The notes beneath the pieces are model-generated. The model ran no database searches, had not been told where the DNA came from, and worked only from the letters and a program-made list of their open reading frames with translations. Shown here one piece after another: positions 1 to 8,387 of a stretch of 34,205 bases of DNA. Source of the DNA: an uncultured Bacteroidales bacterium (GTDB lineage Bacteria > Bacteroidota > Bacteroidia > Bacteroidales > UBA932); assembly GCA_900316675.1 (NCBI GenBank), contig ONDR01000021.1, positions 616-34,820 of the forward strand, read 5' to 3'. The translations under genes were made by a program, and so were the position numbers. Every line of letters starts with the position of its first letter. Within the stretch, counting starts at the first letter, position 1.

Positions 1-628
<628 letters not shown>

Positions 629-706
629 TGGAGCCGACTTCAAGTGTGGTGACGTTCAAGGTTAGCGAGGCGCTTGCCTCAAGTACTTCTCCTTTCATTA
701 TTATAT

Positions 707-780
707 AGGCTCTTAGCTCAGTTGGTTAGAGCGCTACACTGATAATGTAGAGGTCGGCAGTTCAACTCTGCCAGGGCCTA
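707..780 (+). tRNA. tRNA-Ile (anticodon GAT)
   Basis: A complete cloverleaf folds by hand. The acceptor arm is 707-713 with 773-779 (two G-U or T-G type pairs allowed), the D-arm has GCTC/GAGC, the anticodon stem is CTACA/TGTAG around loop CTGATAA with GAT at 741-743, and the T-stem GGCAG/CTGCC is perfect. The discriminator base is A780 and CCA is not encoded. It lies 78 bases after the 16S end, the usual place for tRNA-Ile in a bacterial rRNA spacer. Confidence 0.97.
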
Positions 781-797
781 CCTATAAACCAGCAATC

Positions 798-870
798 GGG
801 GGTATAGCTCAGCTGGTAGAGCACTTGCTTTGCAAGCAAGGGGTCGCCGGTTCGAATCCGACTACCTCCA
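798..870 (+). tRNA. tRNA-Ala (anticodon TGC)
   Basis: A cloverleaf folds with acceptor 798-804/863-869, D-arm GCTC/GAGC, anticodon stem CTTGC/GCAAG around loop TTTGCAA with TGC at 831-833, and discriminator A870; CCA is not encoded. The T-stem 846-850/858-862 contains one C-A mismatch (C847 opposite A861, tRNA positions 50 and 64), which is unusual in an rRNA-operon tRNA. In a normal operon this gene would be followed by 23S rRNA; here a terminator starts about five bases downstream. Confidence 0.95.
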
Positions 871-874
871 CTTC

Positions 875-905
875 AAAAAGCCATCGCTTACGCGGTGGCT
901 TTTTT
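875..905. terminator. Intrinsic terminator, probably bidirectional, closing the 16S-tRNA operon
   Basis: A 13-bp stem AAAAAGCCATCGC/GCGGTGGCTTTTT (875-887 with 892-904, one T-G pair) closes a TTAC loop and runs into a T-tract on the plus strand. Read on the minus strand the same hairpin also ends in a T-tract, so it can serve the convergent small gene that stops at 927. Its position directly after tRNA-Ala argues that rRNA transcription really ends here. Confidence 0.9.
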
Positions 906-926
906 CCGTTTTGTTGTGCGTTAGGC

Positions 927-1157
927 TTATCGTATTTTGCTGGCAACGAGGGCAGCTTCGCGTAGCCGCTGAACGATTACCGGAGCTTCTTCGTTATCAA
1001 AATCTTTTGCGCTTACAAGAGAGTTGTACATGTCCACGTTATTCTCCCGGAAGACCTTAATAATCTTTTCTGCAAAGACCGGGCGGTTCTCCAATTCTAC
1101 GTCGTCCGGGATCTTAGGGGGAATCAAACTCTTTAGGATATTATTCAGGTTTCTCAT
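927..1157 (-). CDS. Small conserved-looking protein of unknown function (76 aa)
   Basis: The 76-residue product starts MRNLNNILKSLIPPKIPDD and is rich in charged residues, with amphipathic stretches (VFAEKIIKVFRENN, VIVQRLREAALVASKI) that suggest a small helical cytoplasmic protein. There is no signal peptide or membrane segment. I do not recognise a family. It converges on the rRNA-tRNA unit and can share the terminator at 875-905. The overlapping plus-strand frames (830-1060, 1024-1206) look like shadows because they have no protein-like composition and the first runs through tRNA-Ala. The amino-acid composition and the terminator placement support a real gene; the function is unknown. Confidence 0.65.
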   Translation of the reverse strand: MRNLNNILKSLIPPKIPDDVELENRPVFAEKIIKVFRENNVDMYNSLVSAKDFDNEEAPVIVQRLREAALVASKIR

Positions 1158-1337
1158 TGGTGCTAGTGTTATTGTGGTTGTGTGGCGCTGCGTAGTCTTT
1201 CATTAAAAACTGTATGAAGTTACATTATTTCCGAATACTAACTGCTTTCAATTTATAAGGCTTCTTTACTTTTTGTAAATTCTGTCAAAATTTGTTAATT
1301 CTGAGAGCGGATATTCTGTAATTGAAAGAATAATAAG

Positions 1338-1345
1338 TATTTTTG
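1338..1345 (+). promoter_or_regulatory. Bacteroidota -7 promoter box for the AraC-type regulator
   Basis: TATTTTTG matches the TAnnTTTG -7 consensus of the Bacteroidota primary sigma factor and lies 20 bases before the ATG at 1366. No clear TTTG -33 box is present at the expected distance; TTCTG at 1314-1318 is the nearest. If used, the leader would be only about 15 bases long. Confidence 0.5.
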
Positions 1346-1365
1346 TAGAAGAAATAGGAATACTT

Positions 1366-2448
1366 ATGTACGACCACTCAGGATTACAGGACATATTGTA
1401 CATGATGCTCTACAGCGGAGCGGCCTTGTATGCGCTTATTGCTTGTATCTATATACTGCTTCGCCGTTCCAACGCTTTCTCTGACAGTATAGATCCGCCT
1501 GCAAACCTTCGCCGTTGGGCCGCAGCCTTCCTTGCTTCAATCGTGCTGAGCCATATCTGGTGGCCTTTGCTTGGAACCGTCGTCCTAAGGGATAATATGC
1601 TGGTGCGTACAATTCTGGCCCTGATGCTGGACCGCCTCACCTTTGTGCCTTTTATGGCCATTTTGCTGCTCCGCATTCTTCAGGATAGGAAGAGGCCGGT
1701 ATGGCCGGTTGCTATTGTTCTGGCCCCTCTTGTAGTAATTGCCACTCTTGGAATTATACACAAGGACTTCGATTCAGAGTTATACATAGAGTACTACACC
1801 CGCATCTGCGGAATCGTCTTCGTGCTTTATTATGTTTTTGCCCTTTGGCAGTATAACCGCTGGCTTAGAGACAATTACGCAGACCTTCAGCACAAAGAGG
1901 TCTGGAAAAGCTTTATTCTCATCTCCCTTGTAACGGGCGTCTTTATTGCCTATACCTCCCGCTTCGGCGGAATGACTCCTGAATACGTGGCCCAGATCAA
2001 CACGATTATAATTGTAAGCTTTGTTATCTGTCGCGTAGAAACGCTTCAAACCCTAGATCCGGGGCTGCAGGAAGAAGCCGTAGATGTGTCCCCCAAGGGC
2101 TCAAGAATAGATATCGGGCTTCTTTTAGAGCAGTACTGCGAATCTTCCGGACTGTATCTGCAGCATGATATCACCCTGTCCCAGCTGGCCCAGGCCATCG
2201 GAACGAACCGCACCTACCTTAGCCAGTATTTTGCCCAGAAGGGTATTACTTACAATTCTTACATAAACAGCCTTCGAATAAAGCACTTTATCGCATTGTT
2301 CCCGAAGGCCGACGCGGGCAGTCGTGCCAGCCTGCAGGAACTGGCCTGGCAAAGCGGATATCGAAGCTACAGCACCTTCAGCGCCAACTTCAAGGCGATG
2401 TGCGGTATTAATGTATCTACCTGGGTTAGAACCGCTGCAAACAAATAG
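1366..2448 (+). CDS. Membrane-anchored AraC-family transcriptional regulator
   Basis: The 360-residue protein has an N-terminal half of about six or seven hydrophobic segments (roughly residues 10-32, 50-68, 75-105, 110-130, 145-165, 180-197 and 207-225) and a C-terminal AraC-type DNA-binding domain (about 255-358). In that domain the first helix-turn-helix is seen in ITLSQLAQAIGTNRTYLSQYF and the second in SLQELAWQSGYRSYSTFSANFK, the usual pattern ahead of the closing G-hydrophobic-P/S-x-x-W/Y segment (here GINVSTWVRT). Polytopic AraC regulators of this architecture are common in Bacteroidales and are thought to bind DNA at the membrane; the ligand and targets are unknown. It stands alone with its own promoter box. 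The closest candidate targets are the genes just downstream, but no operator can be named. Confidence 0.85.
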   Translation: MYDHSGLQDILYMMLYSGAALYALIACIYILLRRSNAFSDSIDPPANLRRWAAAFLASIVLSHIWWPLLGTVVLRDNMLVRTILALMLDRLTFVPFMAILLLRILQDRKRPVWPVAIVLAPLVVIATLGIIHKDFDSELYIEYYTRICGIVFVLYYVFALWQYNRWLRDNYADLQHKEVWKSFILISLVTGVFIAYTSRFGGMTPEYVAQINTIIIVSFVICRVETLQTLDPGLQEEAVDVSPKGSRIDIGLLLEQYCESSGLYLQHDITLSQLAQAIGTNRTYLSQYFAQKGITYNSYINSLRIKHFIALFPKADAGSRASLQELAWQSGYRSYSTFSANFKAMCGINVSTWVRTAANK

Positions 2449-2555
2449 TGATTTTTTGACTCTTTTGAGACAAACTTTTGACGGATTTTGACATCAGATT
2501 TGAAATTAGTTATCATATTTGTGACCGGTTCACTCCTATAGATATTTTATCAATT

Positions 2556-2786
2556 ATGAAGACTCGATATATTGTAGCGACGCTGATCGTTTTGGGAATC
2601 TGCCTTCTTGGCGGCAGTCATTTTTTGGATGGTAAAAAGAGGACGGATCCTGTCCAGCCAGCCGATACAACCAAGACCACTGTTGCCGATACCGTTCGCA
2701 TTCAGAAGGACGAATATCGTGTCGTTGCCGACAAAAACGGGGAATTGTTTTTGGTAAAATCCAGGATACGCAGAATTAGCAAATAA
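2556..2786 (+). CDS. Small membrane-anchored protein of unknown function (76 aa)
   Basis: The start is placed at ATG 2556 (MKTRYIVATLIVLGIC), because the longer frame from 2478 begins with a non-hydrophobic stretch while 2556 gives a clean N-terminal signal or anchor (residues 5-23). The remaining 50 residues are polar, with a Thr/Asp-rich linker (DTTKTTVADTV) and a basic end (KSRIRRISK). This suggests a single-pass protein with a short tail outside the cytoplasm. A minus-strand frame over the same bases (2550-3008) also overlaps the peptidase gene and is treated as a shadow. No family is recognised. It sits between the AraC regulator and the C69-VanX peptidase, with 36 bases to the latter. 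Confidence 0.5.
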   Translation: MKTRYIVATLIVLGICLLGGSHFLDGKKRTDPVQPADTTKTTVADTVRIQKDEYRVVADKNGELFLVKSRIRRISK

Positions 2787-2791
2787 TTTGT

Positions 2792-2799
2792 TATATTTG
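2792..2799 (+). promoter_or_regulatory. Bacteroidota -7 promoter box for the C69-VanX peptidase
   Basis: TATATTTG is an exact TAnnTTTG match ending 23 bases before ATG 2823. It makes the upstream GTG at 2799, which overlaps the box, an unlikely start. No well-spaced TTTG -33 element is visible, so this rests on the -7 box and its position. Confidence 0.5.
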
Positions 2800-2822
2800 T
2801 GAGAATCAATTATGCTAACCAC

Positions 2823-5156
2823 ATGAAACGAATTCTCACTCTGGCTGTTTCGGCCATCTTCATTCTGTGGAGCGCCCTGCCCACAGACGCATGTACCAAT
2901 CTTATCGTTGGAAAAAAGGCTTCCGTTGACGGAAGCGTGATATGTACCTATAACTGCGACGGATTCGGCTTCGCATCGTCCCTGCCGTTTGCCGCTCCCG
3001 GCCGTCACGCCGCAGGCGAAATGATAGCCATCAGGTCATGGGTACCCGGCTCTCCGCAGGTACATTATATCCCTCAGGCAGAATATACCTATTCTGTAGC
3101 CGGCCTGATGAACGAGAAACAGGTTTCAATCGTAGAGACAACCTGGGGCGGCCGCAAGGAGTTAAGGAACCCCGAAGGCTGGCTCGGCTACTTCAACATA
3201 ATGGAACTGGCCCTGCAGCGTGCAGCAACCGCCCGTGAGGCTATCGCCGTAATGCATCAGCTTGTGCAGGACTATGGCTACAACGATACCGGCGAATCTT
3301 TTGCCGTTTGCGACAAGAACGAGGCCTGGATCATGGAGCTCATTGGTAAGGGGCCCGGCCGCAAGGGTGGTGTATGGGTTGCAAGACGCCTTCCGGACGA
3401 CTGCATAACAGCCTATGCAAATGCCAGCCGCATCCGCAAGTTCCCCCAGGCCGCAAAACCAGACAAGAAGCTGGGCTTCTGCATCACCGCCGACGGCGAA
3501 TGCATGTACAGTGCTGACGTCATTTCATTTGCCCGCGAAATGGGTTACTACACCGGCCCGGACAAGGACTTCAGCTTCCGTGAGGCTTACGGCCCGCTGG
3601 ACTTTGGTGCCATCCGCTTCTGCGAGGCCCGCGTCTGGAGCTTCTTCCGCCACCATTATAATAAGGAGGTGATGGATTCCTATCTGCCCTTCATCAATGG
3701 CGATACTTCCAAGATTGACGAACTCCCTTTGTGGATCAAACCCGACGCCCCCGTCAGCTATCGTGACATTCAGAACGATATGCGCGACCATTACGAGGGC
3801 ACGGCCCTTGATATGACGGTTGACGTAAGTGCCGGCCCCTGGGCATCGCCTTACCGCAATCAGCTTACCAGGTTCGACGGTCCCAATGGAGAAAAGATGT
3901 TCCGCGAGCGCCCTATCGGCTGCCAGCAAAGCGGCATGACTCTGGTTTGCCGTATGCGCTCATGGCTGCCGGATGCAGTGGGCGGCATCACCTACTTCAA
4001 TCTTGACGATGCATCCATGGTGGCCTACGTCCCCGTTTATTGCAGCATCAACCGCATTCCTGACCCCTTCCGCAAAGAAAATAACAACATCCTTGAATTC
4101 AGCACCCAAAGCGCATTCTGGATGAACAACTTTGTGGCAAACATGGTTTATCCACGCTACAGCGCAATGATAGGGGACCTTAAAGAGGCCCAGAAAGAGC
4201 TGGAAGACTATTACGAGTCTGATCAGACCGCTGTCGAGGCCCATGTCAAGGACCTTACTGCCGGCGAGACTGCAGACTACCTAACCGGCAAGACCATCGA
4301 ATACACAGACAAGATGATGAAGCGCTGGGACAAGCTAGCCCGCCTTCTGATTGTCAAGCACAACGACCAGATCATGCGTCCCAGCAAGGACGGCGAGGTC
4401 GTTCCCGGACGCCATACTTCACCTGCTTACGCACCCGCATTCATTGCTGCCGTCAAGGACCTTACCGGCTCACGTTACGTTAACCCTGAGCAGAAAGAAG
4501 CCATCAGCGCTGACTTCGTAAATATCACTGATGTTATTCCGGACGCCATCCTTGAAATCAGGTATCACAGTACATACAATTTTGTAGGAGCCCGTATCGA
4601 TGGCTACAAGGAACCCACCGCCATTCTTACCCGCGCCGCTGCCGCCGCTCTTAAAGAGGTCAGCGACGACCTCAAGGCCCAGGGCTACAGGCTTAAGATA
4701 TTTGATGCCTACAGGCCGCAGTGCGCAGTTGACCACTTCATGCGTTGGGGCGCGAATGTAAGCGATACCCTTATGAAGAAGTATTTCTATCCGATGCTTA
4801 ATAAGGATGTCCTGTTCCCGCTTGGCTATATCGCAGAGCACAGCGGACATACCCGCGGCTCGACGGTGGACCTGACCATCTTTGATATGAACACAGAACG
4901 TGAAGTAGATATGGGCGGCACCTTCGATTGGTTCGGAGAAGAAAGCCATCCTGACTACGGCGGAAATCCTGAAACCGGCGAATACATTCCCGGCAAAAAG
5001 ATTACAGAGCAGCAGTTCCGCAACCGAATGATTCTGCGCAAGGCCATGCTCGCCCACGGCTTCAAGCCGCTGGCAGAGGAATGGTGGCACTTCACCCTTA
5101 AGAACGAGCCTTATCCGGACACTTATTTCACCTTCCCCGTAGAGCGTCTGCGTTAG
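2823..5156 (+). CDS. Exported C69-family dipeptidase fused to a VanX-like D-Ala-D-Ala dipeptidase
   Basis: The 777-residue protein starts at ATG 2823 with a signal peptide (residues 1-23). It is followed by ACTNLIVGKKASVDGS, the hallmark of peptidase family C69 (PepD-like), in which the Cys freed at the new N-terminus (Cys24) is the nucleophile. The C69 region extends to about residue 550. From about 562 the sequence switches to a D-alanyl-D-alanine dipeptidase of family M15D (VanX type), with YRLKIFDAYRP, SGHTRGSTVD (zinc ligands His676 and Asp683) and EEWWH (Glu753 and His756). Known families therefore predict two different dipeptidase activities in one exported polypeptide, able to act on peptides and on cell-wall D-Ala-D-Ala. 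The cysteine could be mistaken for a lipobox, but its CTN context fits C69. Stand-alone C69 proteins are near 500-600 residues and VanX is near 200, so both domains look full length. Confidence 0.88.
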   Translation: MKRILTLAVSAIFILWSALPTDACTNLIVGKKASVDGSVICTYNCDGFGFASSLPFAAPGRHAAGEMIAIRSWVPGSPQVHYIPQAEYTYSVAGLMNEKQVSIVETTWGGRKELRNPEGWLGYFNIMELALQRAATAREAIAVMHQLVQDYGYNDTGESFAVCDKNEAWIMELIGKGPGRKGGVWVARRLPDDCITAYANASRIRKFPQAAKPDKKLGFCITADGECMYSADVISFAREMGYYTGPDKDFSFREAYGPLDFGAIRFCEARVWSFFRHHYNKEVMDSYLPFINGDTSKIDELPLWIKPDAPVSYRDIQNDMRDHYEGTALDMTVDVSAGPWASPYRNQLTRFDGPNGEKMFRERPIGCQQSGMTLVCRMRSWLPDAVGGITYFNLDDASMVAYVPVYCSINRIPDPFRKENNNILEFSTQSAFWMNNFVANMVYPRYSAMIGDLKEAQKELEDYYESDQTAVEAHVKDLTAGETADYLTGKTIEYTDKMMKRWDKLARLLIVKHNDQIMRPSKDGEVVPGRHTSPAYAPAFIAAVKDLTGSRYVNPEQKEAISADFVNITDVIPDAILEIRYHSTYNFVGARIDGYKEPTAILTRAAAAALKEVSDDLKAQGYRLKIFDAYRPQCAVDHFMRWGANVSDTLMKKYFYPMLNKDVLFPLGYIAEHSGHTRGSTVDLTIFDMNTEREVDMGGTFDWFGEESHPDYGGNPETGEYIPGKKITEQQFRNRMILRKAMLAHGFKPLAEEWWHFTLKNEPYPDTYFTFPVERLR

Positions 5157-5169
5157 TAAATATCCTTCG

Positions 5170-6099
5170 CTACTCTATTGAGTTGATATCCAACAGATTG
5201 TTAAGTAAAGCATACACAGTCAGGCCGGCAACAGTTTTGATGCCGGTCTTTCTTGTTATGTTCTTGCGGTGTGTGATTACCGTATAAATGGAAATGTTGT
5301 AAAGGTCTGCTATCTCTTTGTTAAGCATACCCTTAGCAACGGCCACAAGAATCTCTTTTTCGCGGCTGCTAAGTTCTTCTGTCTCTGCCCTGGAGCCGAA
5401 TTTGCTCTCCAGAATGTTCACCGCCGGCACAAGGATATTGTCCTCTACTGAGGTATGGTTGGACAGGTCTTTCTGCAGATTGAAGAGTATGGTCAGCACA
5501 TTCTTGATCAGGTTGCTGTCGCCGTCGGCTGGCATATACTTCATTACGATGCTGCGAAGGTCTCCCAACTTCTCGTCGATGTTGGTATGGTTTTCCTCGA
5601 ACTGCTCAATAGAAAAGCCCTTGTCGTCGTGATGCTTAAGCAGCGCTTCTACGTAAGGGAAGACGGTATTCTCTTCGTACTGGAAGTGCTTTTCCATCTC
5701 TCCTTTGTAGGCGTGGAAGAACACCTGGATAATCTTTTTGCTTGCAGGGTCGCAGCGCTCGGTCATTTTTTCTATGGAGTCTTCCAGCTTGGTCAGAACC
5801 TCACCGGTATAATAAAGGTGACTCTGGTGCAGATAGTTGACTATGTCCCTGATATCCACCTTTTTAAGGATGTCGCTAGAGGGCATGTAGCCATCAGTTG
5901 TGTAAACGTTGCATATAAGAAGGAAGGTGTCAGAGTTGACTTTGTAACGTTTGCACACTTCTTCTACCGTTTCTTCTCCAAAGCCAAAACGCAGACCCAG
6001 GCGTAGCATTACGCCCATCAGGTCAGGATTGGTTTCCAGAAGTTCTGCCATCTTCATTTTGGCAGAGAAGAGAGATCCGATTTCTTTTTTTGCAATCAT
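5170..6099 (-). CDS. Hemerythrin-like regulator with C-terminal LuxR-type HTH
   Basis: The 309-residue protein has an N-terminal segment resembling the ScdA/RIC N-domain (about 15-65). A hemerythrin-like four-helix region follows (about 85-235) with candidate di-iron ligands His91/His94, His138-x3-Glu142, His171 and His215-x3-Glu219. A LuxR/NarL-type helix-turn-helix (about 241-300) includes LSSREKEILVAVAKGMLNKEIA and the recognition helix around TVITHRKNI. Known relatives with RIC-type domains handle nitric oxide, oxygen or iron-sulfur repair, so a regulator that reads redox or NO through a di-iron centre is the likely role. This is inference from architecture. The gene is last in the long minus-strand operon, two bases after the GH92 gene, and converges on the C69-VanX gene with 13 bases between the stops and no hairpin there. 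Confidence 0.85.
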   Translation of the reverse strand: MIAKKEIGSLFSAKMKMAELLETNPDLMGVMLRLGLRFGFGEETVEEVCKRYKVNSDTFLLICNVYTTDGYMPSSDILKKVDIRDIVNYLHQSHLYYTGEVLTKLEDSIEKMTERCDPASKKIIQVFFHAYKGEMEKHFQYEENTVFPYVEALLKHHDDKGFSIEQFEENHTNIDEKLGDLRSIVMKYMPADGDSNLIKNVLTILFNLQKDLSNHTSVEDNILVPAVNILESKFGSRAETEELSSREKEILVAVAKGMLNKEIADLYNISIYTVITHRKNITRKTGIKTVAGLTVYALLNNLLDINSIE

Positions 6100-6101
6100 G
6101 A

Positions 6102-8384
6102 TTATTCTGCTGTTAAGCTGTAAGGTTTGTCTTCTTCTTTTGTTCCGCGCACGGTGTCAGGGCGGGCCGTCATGTCAAAGACGATATTGGCTCCGTTAAC
6201 TAAGTCGCTGTGGTTGATGTAGTTATGCTGCCATGCTTTGCCGTTCATCTTCATGCTGCCGATGTAGTAGTTCTGCGGCCCGTTGCCGTTTGCGGTGATG
6301 GTGAACTTGCCGTCCGGGCGGCTTACGGTAACCTTGTCAAAGAGGGGAGTGCCAATTGCATACTGGTCCGATGCCGGGCAGACGGGATAGAAGCCCAGGG
6401 CGCTGAATACGTACCATGCCGATGTCTGGCCATTATCCTCGTCGCCGCAATATGCGTCGAAGTTGCAGTTGTAGAACTTCTCCATCACCTCGCGCACGCG
6501 GGCCTGGGTCTTCCAGGGCTGGCCGCACCAATCGTACAGGTACAGCATGTGCTGGATGGGCTGGTTGCCGTGAGCATAGTTGCCCATGTTCATAACCTGC
6601 ATTTCGCGAATCTCGTGGATAGGGAAGCCATAGTAGCTGTCGTCATAGATGGGAGGCATAACAAAAACAGTGTCAAGCATTTGCGCCATGCCGGCATCGC
6701 CGCCCATAAGAGCTGCAAGGCCCTTGATGTCGTGGAAGACAGACCATGTGTAGTGAAGGGAATTGCCCTCTGTGAAGTCGCCTCCCCATTTGACGGGATT
6801 GAAGGGGCGGGCAAAGCTGCCATCGGCCTTCTTGCCGTTCATGAGCTTGTATTCTGCGTCAAAGAGGTTCTTATAGTTGAGGGCTGCCTTTTTGTAGGGT
6901 GCCAGCTCTTCTTCGCTTTTGCCCAGAGCCTGGCCAAAACGGTAGATGCACCAGTCGTCGTAAGCATATTCAAGGGTACGGGCGGCGTTTTCGCGGATGC
7001 CAATGTCGCAGGGCACGTAGCCAAGGCTGTCATAAAGCTGCCAGCCAAGGCGGCCGGTAGAGCTTATCTGCGGGTGAACATTGTGGGCGCCGCTGATTAC
7101 GGCCTTCCAGAGTTCTTCTGCGTCGTAGCCGCGAATTCCTTTGATGAAGGCGTCAGCTACAACAGAGGCTGAGTTGTTGCCAACCATGCAGCCACGGTGG
7201 CCCGGGGATGCCCATTCGGGTAGGAAACCGCTTTCTTTCCAGGTATTTACAAGGCCTTCCTGCATCTTGGCCGCCTGGTCCGGATAAACCAGGTTAAGCA
7301 GCGGGAACAGGCTGCGGAAGGTGTCCCAGAAGCCGGTATCGCCAAACAGGTAGCCGTCGTGAACCCCGCCGTCGAAGGGGCTGTAGTGAACCCTGTTGCC
7401 GTTTGCGTCTATCTCTGACAGGTCGCGCGGGAACAGCAGGCTGCGGTACAGGCAAGAGTAGAAGGTGCGCAGATGGTCCAGGTTGCTGTCTTCTACGGCA
7501 ATTCGGCCAAGAGACTCGTTCCAAACATCTTTCGCCTCTTTGCAAACTGTATCGAAGTCCTTGTCTTCCACCTCTTTAAGGTTGATCATTGCCTGCTCAA
7601 GGCTAATGAAGGACGATGCTATCTTAAGGTTTACCTTCTGCCCTTTTGCGGTCTTGAAGCCTACCAGTGCAAGGCTGTGCTGGCTGGTTGCTTCTGTCTT
7701 GTCGGACAGTTTGCCGTCTGCCACTGTGCTGACGGTCTGGAAGGGAGTGTCGGATTTGATGACGAACCAGTTGCGGAAGTTTTCTGATACTCCGCCGTGG
7801 TTCATGGTTGTATAACCTGTTATGGTAGAGTTATTTACGTCGATGCTTACAGAGCTTCCGCGCTGATAGGCGTCAACTACAAGATAAGAGATTTCTTTCT
7901 CTGGGTAGGTGAGCCTTACTGCTGCGGCTCTTGAAGTGGGGGTGAGTTCTGCAACTACGTCGTGTTCTGCAAGGTAAACGCTGTAATAGTAGGGTTTGGC
8001 GGTTTCTGCCTTGTGGGAGAACCAGCTCTGGCGCTGTTCTTCGTCCCAAACGGGGCCGGTGGTGACGGGCATTATGCTGAATTCGCCGTAGTCGTTGATC
8101 CATGGGCTGGGCTGGTGGGTTTGCTTAAGGCCGCGGATGCGGGTGGCATCGTATCTGTACGTCCATCCGTCGCCGTTTTTTCCGGTCTGAGGGGTCCAGA
8201 AGTTCATGCCCCAGGGTACTGCTACTGCGGGGTAGGTGTTTCCGGTTGAGAGTTCGTAGGTAGATGCGGTTCCGCCAAGGATGTTTACGTATTCTACGGG
8301 GTCCTGAACCGGTTTGCTGTCCTGTTTGCTGCAGCATCCTGCTACCATCGCGGCTACTGCCGCCAAAACTAAAAATTTCTTCAT
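6102..8384 (-). CDS. GH92 family alpha-mannosidase, lipoprotein
   Basis: The 760-residue protein has a lipoprotein signal (MKKFLVLAAVAAMVAGC, lipid Cys17) and the full GH92 layout: an N-terminal beta-sandwich starting VEYVNILGGT and a C-terminal (alpha/alpha)6 domain. Diagnostic motifs are EGNSLHYTWSVFHD (Glu539, matching the general acid of characterised GH92 enzymes), GNQPIQHMLYLYDW and GDEDNGQTSAW (Asp648 and Asp650, matching the catalytic base pair). Family members are calcium-dependent exo-acting alpha-mannosidases, often alpha-1,2 or alpha-1,3, used on N-glycans or yeast mannan; the linkage cannot be read from sequence here. It is the only mannosidase in a window otherwise devoted to alpha-glucans. 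It lies three bases after queH and two bases before the hemerythrin regulator, so it is co-transcribed with both. Confidence 0.95.
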   Translation of the reverse strand: MKKFLVLAAVAAMVAGCCSKQDSKPVQDPVEYVNILGGTASTYELSTGNTYPAVAVPWGMNFWTPQTGKNGDGWTYRYDATRIRGLKQTHQPSPWINDYGEFSIMPVTTGPVWDEEQRQSWFSHKAETAKPYYYSVYLAEHDVVAELTPTSRAAAVRLTYPEKEISYLVVDAYQRGSSVSIDVNNSTITGYTTMNHGGVSENFRNWFVIKSDTPFQTVSTVADGKLSDKTEATSQHSLALVGFKTAKGQKVNLKIASSFISLEQAMINLKEVEDKDFDTVCKEAKDVWNESLGRIAVEDSNLDHLRTFYSCLYRSLLFPRDLSEIDANGNRVHYSPFDGGVHDGYLFGDTGFWDTFRSLFPLLNLVYPDQAAKMQEGLVNTWKESGFLPEWASPGHRGCMVGNNSASVVADAFIKGIRGYDAEELWKAVISGAHNVHPQISSTGRLGWQLYDSLGYVPCDIGIRENAARTLEYAYDDWCIYRFGQALGKSEEELAPYKKAALNYKNLFDAEYKLMNGKKADGSFARPFNPVKWGGDFTEGNSLHYTWSVFHDIKGLAALMGGDAGMAQMLDTVFVMPPIYDDSYYGFPIHEIREMQVMNMGNYAHGNQPIQHMLYLYDWCGQPWKTQARVREVMEKFYNCNFDAYCGDEDNGQTSAWYVFSALGFYPVCPASDQYAIGTPLFDKVTVSRPDGKFTITANGNGPQNYYIGSMKMNGKAWQHNYINHSDLVNGANIVFDMTARPDTVRGTKEEDKPYSLTAE

Positions 8385-8387
8385 TTA

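Noticed and set aside
2487..2521. Promoter before the small membrane protein (TTTG and CATATTTG)
   Set aside because: The -7 box has C instead of T at its first base and the spacing to the nearest TTTG boxes (11 or 23 bases) does not fit.
2823..2894. Lipoprotein signal in the C69-VanX protein
   Set aside because: The Cys24 context ACTNLIVG is the processed nucleophile of peptidase family C69, and the residues before it (LPTDA) are a poor lipobox.
2550..3008. Minus-strand 152-codon frame
   Set aside because: It overlaps the small membrane protein and the signal peptide and nucleophile region of the C69-VanX gene, whose motifs are unmistakable; the frame has no recognisable features.
6210..7172. 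Plus-strand 320-codon frame opposite the GH92 gene
   Set aside because: It is antisense to the conserved catalytic part of GH92; its Val/Ala/His-rich composition is the typical mirror image of a GC-rich coding strand.
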